In this document: piece by piece, positions 35,870-49,110 of the stretch | Numbering within the stretch: position 1 is the first letter of the stretch | Layout of the letters: each line of letters begins with the position of its first letter | Assembly: GCA_947034895.1 (NCBI GenBank) | Contig: OX344762.1 | Coordinates: 45,364,760 to 45,428,759, forward strand | Direction of reading: 5' to 3' | Source of the DNA: Rhytidiadelphus loreus | Lineage: Eukaryota; Streptophyta; Bryopsida; Hypnales; Hylocomiaceae | DNA length: 64,000 nucleotides | Position numbers and translations under genes: made by a program | Notes under the pieces: generated by a model | Databases searched by the model: none | Told to the model about the DNA's origin: nothing | What the model saw: only the letters and a program-made list of their open reading frames with translations

Positions 35870-38158
35870 ATGGCTTCCAACGGTGGCTTCACCTTGGCGA
35901 GCGATGGCTTATCGGCCGCTGCTTTGTTCAAGCAAGGCTTCTCCTACACTTACGACGACCTCATTTTCCACCCGGGGTTTATCAACTTCTCGGTGGACGC
36001 CGTGGATCTCACGACCTCGCTCACGCGCAACCTCCGATTGCGGACGCCTTGCGTTTCCTCGCCCATGGACACCGTAACCGAGGCTTCCATGGCGGTCGCC
36101 ATGGCTGCTGTTGGCGGAATTGGCTTCGTGCATTCCAACAACACACCCCTGAAGCAATCCGCAATCGTGAGGCACGCGAAGCAGCAGCGAGTCGGTTTCG
36201 TTCCAAATCCAGTCTGCGTTCGCCCCTCCGACTCCATCGCCATTCTCGACTCCTTGAAAGCGAGTTTAGGGTTTTCTTCCGCGGTCGTTACAGAAGAGGG
36301 AACCCTCGGGTCGCGCCTTGTCGGTGTGATTACAAGCAGAGATGTGGATTTTGTACATGACCGGAGCACCGAAATCCGGGAAGTCATGAACCGCGACGTC
36401 GTGACTGCGCCTGCGGGTACCGCATTGGAAGAAGCTTCCAGGGTTTTGATTCAAAGTAAGAAGAGTTTGCTTCCCTTGGTGACGGAGGATGGAAAGTTTG
36501 TGGAACTTCTGTGTCGGACGGACCTCAAGGCGCTTCATGAGTTACCACCGCTTGGACCTCCGTCTCTTGGTTCTGATGGGAAAATTTTAGTTGGTGCGGC
36601 AATTGGCACACGGGAGAGTGATAAAGAGAGGTTGGGGATGCTGGTGGAAGCGGGGGTGAATGTAGTCATTCTGGATAGTTCCCAGGGAGATTCCATGTAC
36701 CAGAGGCAGATGATTGAGTATGTGAAGAAGGCGCACTCGGGGGTAGATGTCATTGGGGGGAATGTGGTGACGGCATACCAAGCCAAGAATCTGATTGAGG
36801 CGGGGGTGGATGGGTTGCGGGTTGGGATGGGGTCCGGGTCGATTTGCACGACACAGGAGGTTTGTGCTGTTGGAAGGGGCCAAGTACGTCTTACTCCCAA
36901 GCCCTCACACTGCTCTTGTCTTTTTGTTTGAACAGGCAGTCTGCACTTAGACTGACACAGTTTGCATTCAACGTAAGAGATTGTCGTTCTTTTATAGTTC
37001 CTGCCGATTGTAGATCTTAGGTAGAGCATTGTTTGGGTGAATTCTAATCACATTGGCTGTGGTGAATGTAGGGAACTGCCGTCTACAAGACCGCAGCACT
37101 GGCTAACGCATTGGGAGTACCTATTATAGCTGACGGAGGGATTTCCAACTCCGGGCACGTAGTGAAGGCACTATCGCTAGGAGCTTCAACAGTCATGATG
37201 GGAAGTTTTCTTGCTGGCACGGATGAGGCGCCGGGCAACTTTTTCTTCCAGGTAACTTCTCAGCGATGTATGTCTGGGTTCTGGTCTGGGTATGAGACAC
37301 GGTCATAGTGAATTGGTACTTTTCTTTTCTTCCTTTTTCCTCTCAATTCCTCTTTCACATGACACTAGCTCGAGAAGACCCTTGGCTTCTAAATTCCTTC
37401 AATACAGGGAAGAATGTACAGGGAATGTGCAATTGCACAGTGTATATTTTGTGGTCGTTGTCTCTTGTCTCTTGTCTCATAGCTCCTTTGAATTTTACTC
37501 TTGGTCTGTGGTCCTAGGTGATACTGTCATTTTTAGTGCCTTTCTATCAAATGAAGGTGGAACATATGGGTGTCAAAGCACTAAAATATTATCTGGTTGT
37601 TAGGCTAAACCATGACTATATCTTGGATGGGGAACCTGAGGTCTTCATTGCAGGTTATAATTTCCAGCCTCTTAGAACTTGGCCTTCTCCTTCTCTGATC
37701 CACTCCTTTGTATCGATTATATTAGGACGGTGTGAAACTCAAGACCTACAGGGGAATGGGTTCGTTGGAAGCGATGACGAAAGGTAGTGATGCCCGCTAT
37801 CTTGGTGACAAAACACTCATGAAGATCGCACAAGGAGTGTCAGGCTCTGTAGCTGCCAAAGGCTCAGTGCTTCGGCTTGTCCCGTACACTTTGCAGGCTG
37901 TGAAGCACGGATTACAAGATTTAGGGGTGCCTTCTGTCAAGGCCGCTCATGATGGTCTGAATGCTGGTGTTATCAGGCTTGAGGTGTGTATTTTTTCTTA
38001 CCCATTGGTAGTCGTGAAGCGAGACATTCGGCATTTTCCATCTTCATTGACGTTTTAAACTGACAAAATGATATCCATGGTGGCAGGTGAGAACAGGGGC
38101 TGCTCAAAGAGAAGGTGGAATCCATGATCTTGTATCTTATGAGAAGAGGAGGTTTTGA
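35870..38158 (+). CDS. IMPDH: Inosine-5'-monophosphate dehydrogenase
   Basis: The enzyme oxidises IMP to XMP with NAD+, the committed step to guanine nucleotides, in the cytosol. Coding exons are 35870-36883, 37072-37251, 37726-37983 and 38087-38158, all joined in phase 0 at GT-AG sites; the product is 507 residues, normal for plants. Domains: a TIM barrel beginning at about 28 (DDLIF), with SSPMDTVTE at 63-71; a CBS pair at about 113-225; the catalytic loop [10 protein letters not shown] with nucleophile Cys326; ADGGIS after the first intron; [14 protein letters not shown]; the flap region YRGMGS at 406-411; and the Arg422-Tyr423 dyad (ARYLGD). All key residues are present. An upstream ATG in the same frame (35843) seems less likely than MASNGGF. 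The next gene on the same strand is the isochorismatase-like hydrolase. Confidence 0.97.
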
Positions 38159-39250
38159 AACACAATCATATATCGTATTTACGAAACGAGAATTTGAAGC
38201 CATGGACTGGATTCATTCTAGATCTGTGATCTGTTTTGAAAGATGGGTCCAAGCACGAATACTGGCATAGGGAAAACAACCCTACATAGTCAGTTGAATT
38301 TTTGTTTCAACATCAATTTTGGGCACTGGTCTGGGTTGAGTTACTGTTTGGTTTGCATTCTTCTGAAAGAGAGGCACTATTTGCTACTCATTTTGTCGAG
38401 AGACGGTTTGGTTGTTTTCAGGCCTTGTGTGGATTACTTCTTTATATATTTCCGCCAGATCTGCCTTTTGATAAACCAACTTTGAAAAACAGAAACCTAA
38501 GCCGAAGTTTTCTGGGAAATGATGGGACGTTGCATAGTTGCTTATCACTGAAGAATGTGCACAAGTATGCAAGTGTTTTTATGTACTGTTTGAAAGTTTT
38601 GTGACAATTTCAACTACGGTACTGATGTATGTAAAAGTGACATTCGGTTACTGTTTGAAGTATTTCTTGACTTCTGCAGAGGAACGTCGGTTGCACAAAT
38701 AATCAACCAGAATTGGATCTATACTCATTCAATACTGCTGCATCGTGGGCAACGTGTAAAACAAACTCAGGACAGTACTCACGCAATATCGAAACTTGTT
38801 GATTCTTAACGGTCGCACTTGTAAACAATTTCTCGTGACAGAACTGAAGAAGGTAGTCGTGCAACATATACATAAGTTTCCATTTGCTAATGTTGTCTCA
38901 TGAAGATTCATAATAGGGGAGACTTGCTGCATTGAGAAGGCATTCTCAAACAAGTCTTTTGACATTCTACATAAGAGCAAAGTATTTCTTGTGAGAATTT
39001 AGGGTCAAAATTGCAAAGGGCACAAAATGGAAAGAGTGGAGAAACTCTCCTAGTTGAAGTCACAGACTCAAATACCACTGAATGAACCCATTTCGTGATT
39101 CTGAAAGCTCATTTACTAAGTTGCTATTGACAATGCAGGGTGAGTTTTGAGTATTGAACTGAGTCCTGGAGAGAAGGCTATATTGGAGCAACCTATACAA
39201 TTTATTCGGGTATGATCGATCCGGGTATGGGACACCCGGGTATGGTACAG
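38159..39250. other. Region between IMPDH and duplicated copy 2
   Basis: It probably contains the IMPDH 3' untranslated region (to about 38650) and ordinary intergenic DNA. The short ORFs here resemble no family I know. Confidence 0.5.
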
Positions 39251-39627
39251 GTATCAAACGAGGTATCAGGTTTCGACCAAGTGAGGCCCCCCACCCAAGC
39301 AGTGCGCATGTCTCGCACAATTGCGTTTTCGTCCGCTTGCCAGTCCTCTTGGAATTTCCAGAATTGCGGTTCCAGAATTGCAGTTCCAGAATTGCAGATC
39401 CAGAATTGCCGTCCTAGAGTACATCCTTAATAGGTGAGCAGGATTTCCAACTTGATATCACAAACTGGACCTCTTTTTGTACATTCATGCGCTCTACTTT
39501 TCTGCAGAGAGGTTTCTGGTTTGGGCTTCTACAACTAGCTGGAGATTTTCCAATTCGTATGTAGGTAGACCGTAGAGCATGGGAACTCCCCGTGGTTTTT
39601 GTGCAACTGGATTTCGCGTCTTCTTTA
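39251..39627 (+). repeat. Duplicated upstream segment, copy 2 (upstream of isochorismatase gene)
   Basis: It matches 34568-35149 without the GC-rich block. It has its own small expansion: a 14-bp unit (ccagaattgcagtt) repeated four times at 39358-39413, where copy 1 has about one and a half units. It ends about 490 bp before the isochorismatase start codon. Confidence 0.9.
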
Positions 39628-40116
39628 GAGAATTTTGATTGTTCAACTGAATATTTGATGAGGTGGAATTTTGGAGAGGTGGACATTTGGTGTGGTGTCT
39701 GAGCTAATTGTGAACTTGAGTTGTGCGAATTTCTATTGGAATCTATTCATTGCCAGACTTGAGGCCCTAGGGGTTCTTTATTTTGTCGAGGAAGTTATCG
39801 GAATTGAGAGGATTTCTATACACGAAGGATCAAACCTCTTTTCGAATTGGAGACTGTAGTAGGCTGTAATTCCGCGTCTATTTCTTCTGTTGGAGCCCTA
39901 ATTTCAAGACACTCGAATTGCATTAGTTTCTTCAATTCGCTAGTACTGCAATAGGGGAAAAGTTTGTAGGTTGTGATTATTTTTCAAGAAGTGTGAATAG
40001 AATATTAGCTTTTGAAATTTCTTTAGATGACTTGAATTCATCAGGCGTTACTGACGTGATTAAAGATGTATGACTGAGTGGCCTAATTACAGTTCTAATG
40101 TGTGGCAGTTGGTGTA

Positions 40117-42218
40117 ATGGCTGGAGTGGACGAAAATTCAGTGTCGAAATGGAAGAAAACTGCTTTGCTGGTGGTAGACATGCAGGTTGTTGTTACATCC
40201 TCTATTCCCTGTTCGTTGGCTGTTTTGACCAGGAATAATCTAAGTTTATTTTTTTCAGAATTGTTATGCATTTGGGGTGATTTGAAGGTGATGCTAAGGT
40301 AGAGGATACGTCACTTTAAGCTTTTTGACGTATGTGGGAATGTGCTTTCATTGGGAGATGTATAGAGCTATCGTGAATTTTTTTGGTACAAGAGTCAAAT
40401 CTGTTAAATTTGATCATAATTATTGCTATGTATAAATTCTTATGCACTTTCTATGTGGGAGATTGTGGACCACTATAAGTGACAGCTGACAATCCTATTT
40501 CCTTTTAAGTTTCAGTGATTACAGAAATTTAGCGCAGTCATGGTTACACCACTTGCTAACAAGTCCAACCAAGTGTATGAATAGATGAGCTGCTGTTGAT
40601 ATAAGAGACTAGATCAGGTCGCAAACAATTTTATTAACGTTTTACTTCTGTAAATTTAGCTTTTTCAGAATCATTGTACCTTGTGGGAGATAGAAGGTAA
40701 TGGTACAATATTTTTGCACCCGACTCTAAATTAGTGCTATGGTTGCAGAATGACTTCCTCAGTCCGGGGGCTTCTTTGTTTGTAGCTGGGGGACCGTTAA
40801 TCATTCCTGCTGTGTTGAAAGCGGTCGAAATCGCTCGGGAGAAAGGAGCCTTTGTTGTTTGGGTACTACTTCTTTGTCACGTATTCATATGCTTAATTCT
40901 ATTTGTACCACAAGTTATTGGATCATTTTCGGGGCTGTGTTTAACAAAGCAGGTGTTTTAGTCGTTGGTTACTACGTCAGTGTTAGAACTTCTCCTTGTA
41001 AATAGATCATTATCCATTTAAGTATGCCTTTTGTCATTACATTTTTTTGGTCAGCTTGATCTCCTTATACGAGCTCTGTCTTCTCAAGAACAAACCGCTC
41101 TGTCTTCTCAAAGAGCTATTTAAGTCAGAGTGCTAGTTTGTACTATAGAGGACCTAGAGGAGGATAACCAGGCCCGACGATTTGAAGACCCTTGCAGATG
41201 AAGATCCAGATACCAGATTCAGGGTGCTCTTTGAAGAACTTCGTAAATCACAACCCTTATGGAGCGAATAGGGTGGATTCGAATCGTTAATTCAGGGGAC
41301 CCCACCTCACGTTACAAGGTGGCCTACTTGTGTTTTAGATGCTGCTAGTAAGTTGTAAAACTCACTTGTGATACATTTGATACATTTGAGAAATGAATGT
41401 TGATTGAGCAGGTTGTCCGGGAGCATCATGAATCTGGAAGAGATGTTGAGTACTTTCGGAAGCACTTATACGATGGTACAACTGGACCAACAACGAGCGG
41501 CTCAGGCGGTGCAACTCTAGCAGATGGTTTGGTCCCAAGACCTGGAGAGCACAAAATTGTGAAGTCGAGATTTAGTGCCTTCTTTGCAACGAATTTGGAT
41601 CTTGTGCTTCGCAGGGAGGGGATTGATCACATTGTCGTTGCAGGTATATTTCATGCCGTATGATAGTAGCTTATCTTCGAAACCTTGGGACGTGTAGAGA
41701 AACGAACTGACTATGCTTCAATATCTCGGTTAATATATCTTAGGTGGCTTGTTACGTGGGTATGGCTAATTCCGTTGCCATTTTAATCACTAATGCTATG
41801 CATCTTCACTTGCTGGCAGGTGTTCAGACCCCAAATTGCATACGTGCAACTGCTTTCGATGCTATTGCACATGACTATCCATCTGTAGCGGTTCTTTCTG
41901 ACGCAACGGCAGCCCAGAACGAGGCAATTCATTCTGGTACAAAATTTTGTCTTTAGAATTTGACATTAACTGCCACTTGTCTTTTCCTTTGCTCGTTATC
42001 CCTAACTTGTAAGTTACGTGGGTATGAAGCCAGTCTTTGCTTACTTTTTTATTTTTTTACTGCATATGCCTGAACGTAGAGTGCTTGTTTCAGTCCTTCT
42101 GCATCGTGGAGCTTGTCAGGATATTGCGTTTACTTCGTGTAATTTTGCAGCAAATCTTTTGGATTTACGAAACGTATCAATTGCAACTCCAACTGTGGCA
42201 AAATGGGCAGCATCCTAA
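40117..42218 (+). CDS. Isochorismatase-family cysteine hydrolase
   Basis: Coding exons are 40117-40185, 40749-40862, 41412-41643, 41820-41936 and 42151-42218, all at GT-AG sites and in frame, giving 199 residues. The fold's catalytic triad is visible: Asp21 (LLVVDMQNDF), Lys112 (IVKSRFSAF) and Cys145 (GVQTPNCIR). Other family marks are VVREHHESGRDVE and DATAAQNEAIH. It resembles the plant At3g16190-type isochorismatase hydrolases rather than the NIC1-3 nicotinamidases, so the substrate is unknown. There is no transit peptide, so it is probably cytosolic. The ATG was chosen because upstream in-frame sequence lacks one and contains a tgtggcag acceptor, suggesting a leader intron. Promoter-like DNA upstream is copied from the IMPDH region. 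Confidence 0.93.
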
Positions 42219-44834
42219 GACGATTTGAGTGAAGACTGCCAATTGGAATAGACATGAGGCCAATGAAAGGTCTTGGTTCTAGCTTTGTACGTATCTGTGA
42301 GCACTCCAACGGTCCTTTATTTGTCATTTCCTTTTTCTTTGATAAAATCTGTTGCGTGAAAGGTGCATGAGCAATTGAGCCTGCTGTAACTTATCATAGT
42401 TGATAAGAAAGCTGTTTTTCTTTGCCAACCTCCCAAGGTTTGACTCTATTGCAACCACTTCCTCCTCTTGAAATCATTCTATTCAAAATATTGGCAGTTT
42501 CACTATTTAAGGATGTACAAATTATAGTGTGGGTACCATTAAGATGAAACTATTTTCTTACCACAACGATCTGCACATTTGAAACGAATTCACAAAATTT
42601 ATTGAAATCTTATGTATGTGATAATTTTGCAATCCATGATATATTTACAAGATAATGTTTTTGTATTTCCATTGATTGTATTATTTCTTTTGTAGAGCCA
42701 TAGAGTGTAAATGAGATGTATGATCTCATTTTAGAGTATTTTTTGTGGTTTTCTAATTTTCATTTTTCAAAAAGAGAGTTAAACAATGCCTGTTTGTTAC
42801 TTGATGTTTCCTTAAAAATAAATGTACTATATCCTCTAAAGGAGTAAATCCATTGTGAAATAGTCAAGCCTCATGTTTGAGCTAAATTTTTCCTTCTAAA
42901 TTGTGTTCAAATATCAATCTTGCATTTTTATTATGTGACTATGAACTATCAATCATTATAAAAAATCTCACTTTGTTTCATAAAAAATTGTCATAGTTAT
43001 AATTTTTGAGACTAAAAGTGAAAATAAATTTGTATAGCAAAAACAATCCAATTAATTTGAAATTATTTCAAGAGGCATAAGTAGCAATGAAGATTAGTAT
43101 GAAAAATTCTCAAGTAGTTTTTTAATTTTTTACACCCAAAACACCCTAGCAATAATCCTCAAGTCAAATTTCACTATCAAGCTAAATTTATCCTATTATA
43201 TAATTGATATATAGAATCTTGATATTTTTCATGTCATGAAAAAGTGAATTTTTTTTCTTACACTAATTTTTTTATAAATTTTGATGGAAAAATCAAATAA
43301 TTATAATTTTTTAAAGGAAAAGGTGGAAATGAAATTATATCAATTATAATATGTATTAGAATAATTTTTTGTTTTTACCATAAACGAAGATTAGGATGAA
43401 AAACATAATTTTGTAATTAAATTTTTTTTTTAATTTAAAAGAAGATAATTTGAATGAAAAACACACAATATGGTGTAACATGGATTTTTGACACTTGGAG
43501 CTTGCAATTGCAATCATTTTTTCAATTTTTTATTTTTTTCAAAATTTTAAAAAATGATAGAACTTAAACATGTCAAGCTTCATTTTCTTAGTATAAAACA
43601 CACCAATAATGCATATTTTGGAATTTACAATCAAGGTTGCTAAGGCACATCCACTTTTTTGATGTAGAGACTTTAAAGGGATATCCATTGAAGTGATGTA
43701 TTATTTTACAATAGTCATTATTTTAAATTAAAAAATAATCTGCATTTTTAGATTATCTAGTTCCTATAGATAGGAAAGGACTTCAAAATTTGTTATTAAA
43801 AATACTTGGAAGATAAATTTATTAACAACGTTTGAATAAAAGTTGTTTAATATTAATCATAGGTTACATTCATATTGTACTAATGTTCTGTGAGAACCAT
43901 TAGTTAGCTTATTGTTTGCTAGTGGAATTGAGGAAAAAATTGGTTGCAATTTGAAAATAGTGGAAAAAAGCCAATGTTTGCAATTTGGAGTAAAAAATAG
44001 AGTAAAAAATAGACTTGGTACTTGAAAAAATAATTCACTTTGGAAATTAAAGAAAAAAAACAAGTTGCAGTCTAAAAACATTAGAAAAAAACCAATGCAA
44101 AAATCTATAAAATTTCTATATGAAGTAAAAAAAGAGAAAAAGAAAAAATTCAATACTTGAAAAAACAATTCAATATGGGAATTAAAGGAAAATTGCTAGT
44201 AAAACTCAAAAAATATCCTGAATTCTAATTCATACAATTAAATATGCCCACATTATCACTGCCAATTTTATATAATGAAAATTTTAATTAATAATTATTT
44301 CAAATTTTTAATATGAATAAAAAATTTACATTAAAATAAAATTGGTAGGAAGCTTGAAATACATTACTCTAACTATGATACTTTTTTCAAATTTAGTTTT
44401 CATTTACATTATAAAAAATCGCTTTTATGATGCTTGTAAAGCCAAATAATCACAAAACATTTCTTTTCTAGAATTTATAGAAGAATTTAGAAAATAATTT
44501 TCATAATCTGTATAGTAGAAATGTAGAACAATTAATGTACTCTCTATAACAAATTTGAGTAAATGAAATAACAATTCTAAGTGGTAAATCGTTTTTTCTC
44601 TCTATGATCCTCTTTTGGGACATTAGCAGTTAATATATCATTCTATGACAACACTAAACCTCCTAAATAAAATTGAAAAATTCCATTGCCACTTGTTATT
44701 GCCTATAAAGATGTTGATATTATTTCAATGGTGATTGCTACAAATTAAAACAAAGATTTCCTGGTAAATATCCATTTTTGAAGATGTCTTTTAGTTAATT
44801 TTCATCTTTAGTTATTGCATGTGTAATCTATACC

Positions 44835-45154
44835 TTAAATGAGGTTATTTGTTTTGTTTGTTATGGTGAGAGTCGGATTCTTGATACTATTAGAAAGCTC
44901 TATGCAAGGACGGATGCATGGACTTTATTTTCGTGGCATTTTCACTCCCAACAAAATAGATACTAAATTTTGAAGTTTTTATGAACTAAAAAATGTTAAT
45001 TGTTATTACCCTTTGTTTAAGTGGGATTTTTTAAATTTGGAAACAGGTCAAATTATTTGATATTTTTTTCTAGTTTTTCCATAGAGTCAAATAAATCCAC
45101 AAAACTACTTTTATTTTTATTTTTATTCTAGCAACGGTACAGGGCACACTAGTA
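44835..45154 (+). repeat. Dispersed repeat copy ending in cacactagt
   Basis: It shares tttgtt-gttatggtgaga, a tattagaaa-gctct phrase, and ggatgca-ggactttattttcg with 62430-62673. Both copies end in ggxcacactagt or gggacactagt. CTAG-T at the end is compatible with a Helitron, but the hairpin before it is weak here. Confidence 0.45.
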
Positions 45155-46266
45155 TTTACTAAGGCTTCATTGATCTCCATTCTACTTTTAATGATTGACT
45201 TAAGGTTTGGGATTGAAGAGTTTGTACATATAAATTTTTAATTTGTTGTCATCTAGAAATTAGAGTCTAGAGTTTTTTTTAAATAATCTTTTAACTATTA
45301 AAAGTCCCAAACATCTCTTCAAGAACCCCTGCAAGAACCACTTGAAGGTTTGAGCAGATCCTATAATCTCAATTTTTGACATGATTTTTAAAAACTTTTT
45401 TAAAAGATAGAAAAAAAGTTAGATATTTTGGACTACAATTTTGTTTCAATTGCTGCCCACGAGCAAAAGTTATGCCACTTTAAGCCTACAAAATGATTTG
45501 TCGGTTAGAAAAATGAAAGGGGATTGAAATTTTAAGTTTTTAAATTTGTTTTTCAAAGATTATATTTTTTTCTACATGGAAAGATTTGTTTCATTCCGAA
45601 GTGATATTTTTGATATTTTATTTTTTAGCCAAATATCATTTAAAGTCTATTTTAATCATCAAAAATTCAATTTAAAAAAAAATTGTTTATAATTTTCCTA
45701 TTGAAGATTTTGAGCAAGAGTGTCCTTTGAAAATTTTGAATTTTTAGTGTTAGAGTCTCTAAGAGGTGAGTCTCAAATAGACTAAACTTAACGGGGGAAA
45801 TCAAATTGAAAATTTATTTTAAAATGTTATAGAGTAAGTTTTAAGAAGTCATAAACCAATTATATTTATGTATGTCATGTCCTTTATCCCTATATTTTTT
45901 TTATGATCTCAATTTTAGATTTGACATATAAAAGGATTGATTGAAAGACTTCAAATCAGTTTCACACTTTTAACGTCCTTTTGATCAAACATTACAATCT
46001 TTCAATCCATAAGTAGTGTTTTATTTTCTTATGTGATCCATAACACGTCTAGTTTGAATTAGTATGATTACAATTTTAATTAAATTGTTCAAACTTATCA
46101 AAACTTGGGCTTTTTGTTTAATTTTGAATAAAGATCAAGTCAAAATCTCTAAAAAGTCCTTGGGCATTTAGGAGTAAAAAATTTAGAATTTAGAATTTTT
46201 CAAAATGTGGTATTCAATAATATGATTTATCTTTCATTGCAGTTGTAATGTTTTGCAATCAAGGAG

Positions 46267-46438
46267 TATAAGTACGTGAGCCTAGAATCTATAAATCTAT
46301 GAGCTTAAAAGTCTATGTAATAGGCACCTTCTATGGTTATAGGTGTCTATGTTATAGTGTACCTATGTTATAAACACCTTAAAATGGTTGTAGGTACACA
46401 CTTACAACTAAGTTAAAGACTTGTAGGCTCACGTCTTT
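46267..46438. mobile_element. Foldback element of about 170 bp
   Basis: Left aagtacgtgagcctagaa pairs with right ttgtaggctcacgtcttt (reverse complement aaagacgtgagcctacaa). Pairing continues weakly outward for about 10 bp. The interior holds two direct copies of a caccttxxxatggttataggt unit. It is noncoding. Confidence 0.55.
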
Positions 46439-48959
46439 ACACTCATGTGCTAGCATTGTCGTTCTACAATCCTCTCAAATTGAAAAGCTTCATAAATTGC
46501 TTACATAATTCCAATAAACAAAATATATTAGTATCTTTTTTAAATTGATTGATCATATTAAAAAATTAATTAATTCAAATAAGACTAAATTTTAAATTAA
46601 TGTATCCAATGTAGAAGAATTTATTATAGCTTATTCATATTGATCAAGAAATGAACAAGAAATATTCTCCATCTTTTTTTTGTCATCCATCTCCGAAAAC
46701 ATTGAATCACATAAAATTGTTGACATGTCAAATACCAATAAGTTGGTTAATATTGGAGGGACAAGGCCTATCACTAAGTTAGTCAATCCAAAATGATTCA
46801 ATTTTTGGACCAATATGTACATTTTTCAATTCTATAATAATCTTGCAGGTCATTCATCAATTACTTTTCAACCCCAACATCCTTATTTGGTTTAGTATAT
46901 ATTAAAGGTCTTATTTTGCATTCATAAAGAAAATTATGTTAAACGAGCTTAATTTTCCCACCTTATATATTTGCATACTTTAAGAAATAAATGAAGATAT
47001 TTCTATATTTGTGTGGATATTGCACTATTACCTTCACAAAATCTTCTAAACTTTTTTAAGACATTGAAAAGGTAACAAACCTTTCAACACATATTCTACC
47101 CTTCAACCCCTTAAAGATCAAAATTTCAAATTTTGAACAACAAATGAATTCAAATTCCAAGTATACATAACTTTGTTTTTTTCATCCATCTAGGTGTTGT
47201 CCATACTTGTAACTATTAGTTCTCTATCGTTTGTACAGTTCGTGTGTTTATACACTAGGAAGTGCTAAGTTTTTGGTCACAATGCACCAATGTATACAAT
47301 AGTTCAACTTCATATGTGGAAATTGAACTTGAGGTGAGTTATAATTTTACAACCCAATGTATCAACATTCATTGAAAATAAGCACTTCAAGTTGAGTTTC
47401 TATATATACTTTATGAACTTTCAAAGTTTTGACTCAAATATACATTGGTGCATTCATTTTAATAGAAAAACATTGCTTCATTACCAAAAAGTAGGGTCAT
47501 TGCAAGAAATACCTATCGATTTTGGTTCAAACGGCCATAGTACTGGAGTACTGTGAACTTTTGGAATAATTTTTTTTTAAATAAAATAAAATATGGATAA
47601 TTTGTAAAGCATTCTAAAAAGTATGAGCGTGAAAATTCAAGACAAAAAAAATTTATCCCTGAAAGTTATACACACTCAAAGAGTGATGGAAAATACCATG
47701 AAAATAGACACTTTGGAATTTTGTTTTTAGAAAATATTAAAAATTAATTAATTTTTAAAAAAGAAAGCCATTTTTCCTAACTTAGAGATGCTCCTTCTCA
47801 ACCATTTTTATCTTTGAAAAAATAAAATTGTGTTCTTTGCACTTGTGCAAAGGTAGTGCGCTTTGAGCACATGGGGAGAGTGGACAATTTACTATTTTTA
47901 GAAATCCTTTGATGAGATTGTGTAACTTGAGTATAAGTCCTTGAATACCAATTTTGAGCTTCAAATTCATATTTCTAGGTCAAAAATAGTACTACAAACC
48001 CCCCAAAATGGCCAAGGTAGACATCCATCGGGGACTGTTTAAAAATAATAAAATAATTTTTAAAAGTCCCAAAAAATTACTCAACATCTGAAACTACTAC
48101 ATGTACCTTCACTTTAAGTTTCATGAAAAACGGACAAATGATGCAAAAGTTATGAGCAAAAAAATACATGTCCAAAGTCAAGGGGACACAAAATAGGACA
48201 AGTGTTTCTTGCAATCACCTAGTAGTGCACTATAGTGGGCAAATACTTGATACAAAATTTGAAGACATAACTTTCTAAACATGCTATAGTACAAAAGGTA
48301 CAAATTTTTTTCACCTCAAAAAGTAACTTTTCCATTTCAAAAATTGATCACCCCCAAATCAACTTGAAAAAATAATAAATCTTAAATAAAATTTAAATAA
48401 TAGATTTTAGGTAAAAGCAAATTTTTTAAATACTAGCATAATTAGAGCTTATCATTTTGAACTCAGAGGGAATTTTTTGGTAACAATAGAAATATTCAAT
48501 CTACAATTAATTTTAGAATAAATCTTCAATTTGTATTTTAAAATTTATTGATAAACATTGGTGAGTGTATGTAGTCATAGATCCATCACATGGATTAGTT
48601 CTACGGATCATATTTTATAACTTTTGCAATTCACAAATCTCTAATATAATATTCCTCTATGTAGAATTTTATAACACATCTTTGCATTTTTGGAAATTTG
48701 AACTACCCTCTAGGCCTTTAAGAGTTAAAAACATTGCTTTTGGTAGACAATGAGATGCAATTGTTCAAGCAAGTTATTTATACCTAACCATATTTTTCTA
48801 AATGTCCAATTTGAATTCTTCATATTGAATTTGAGACACATACATGCTACTTCACATTGTCAATAATTACATCTTTATTCTTGGATATTGCATATATTGC
48901 ATTTTTATTCTCACATATAATTCTTATAAAGCATCTATAGCTCAAAGACTTTAACCTGT

Positions 48960-49110
48960 CACTACAAGAAAAGCTGTCCAAAATGACAGAAACTGGTCCA
49001 AATCAACAAGTCCTAATTGACAAAAAATTGACAGATTTTTGTCAAGTTGGACAAATTTTTGTCGATTCGGTCAATTTTTTGTCATGTAAAAGACCAAGTG
49101 TTCAAATTCT
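48960..49110 (+). mobile_element. CACTA transposon terminus (second element)
   Basis: CACTACAAGAAAAGC at 48960 is the classic En/Spm-type end. It is followed by subterminal repeats around tgaca/tgtca cores (ttgacaaaaaattgac and ggtcaattttttgtcat are inverted copies). I did not find the opposite end (TTTTCTTGTAGTG) within the window, so it may be truncated or decayed. Confidence 0.6.

Noticed and set aside
35833..36360. Additional long ORFs overlapping IMPDH exon 1 on both strands
   Set aside because: They are shadow frames of a GC-rich exon; the IMPDH frame has all domain and catalytic motifs.
35870..42218. IMPDH and isochorismatase hydrolase as a metabolic gene cluster
   Set aside because: No shared pathway is established and the hydrolase substrate is unknown; the shared upstream segment is better explained by local duplication.
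45150..45154. CACTAGT as proof of a Helitron end at 45 kb
   Set aside because: The required hairpin is weak here, so it is kept only as a repeat-family end, not called a Helitron.
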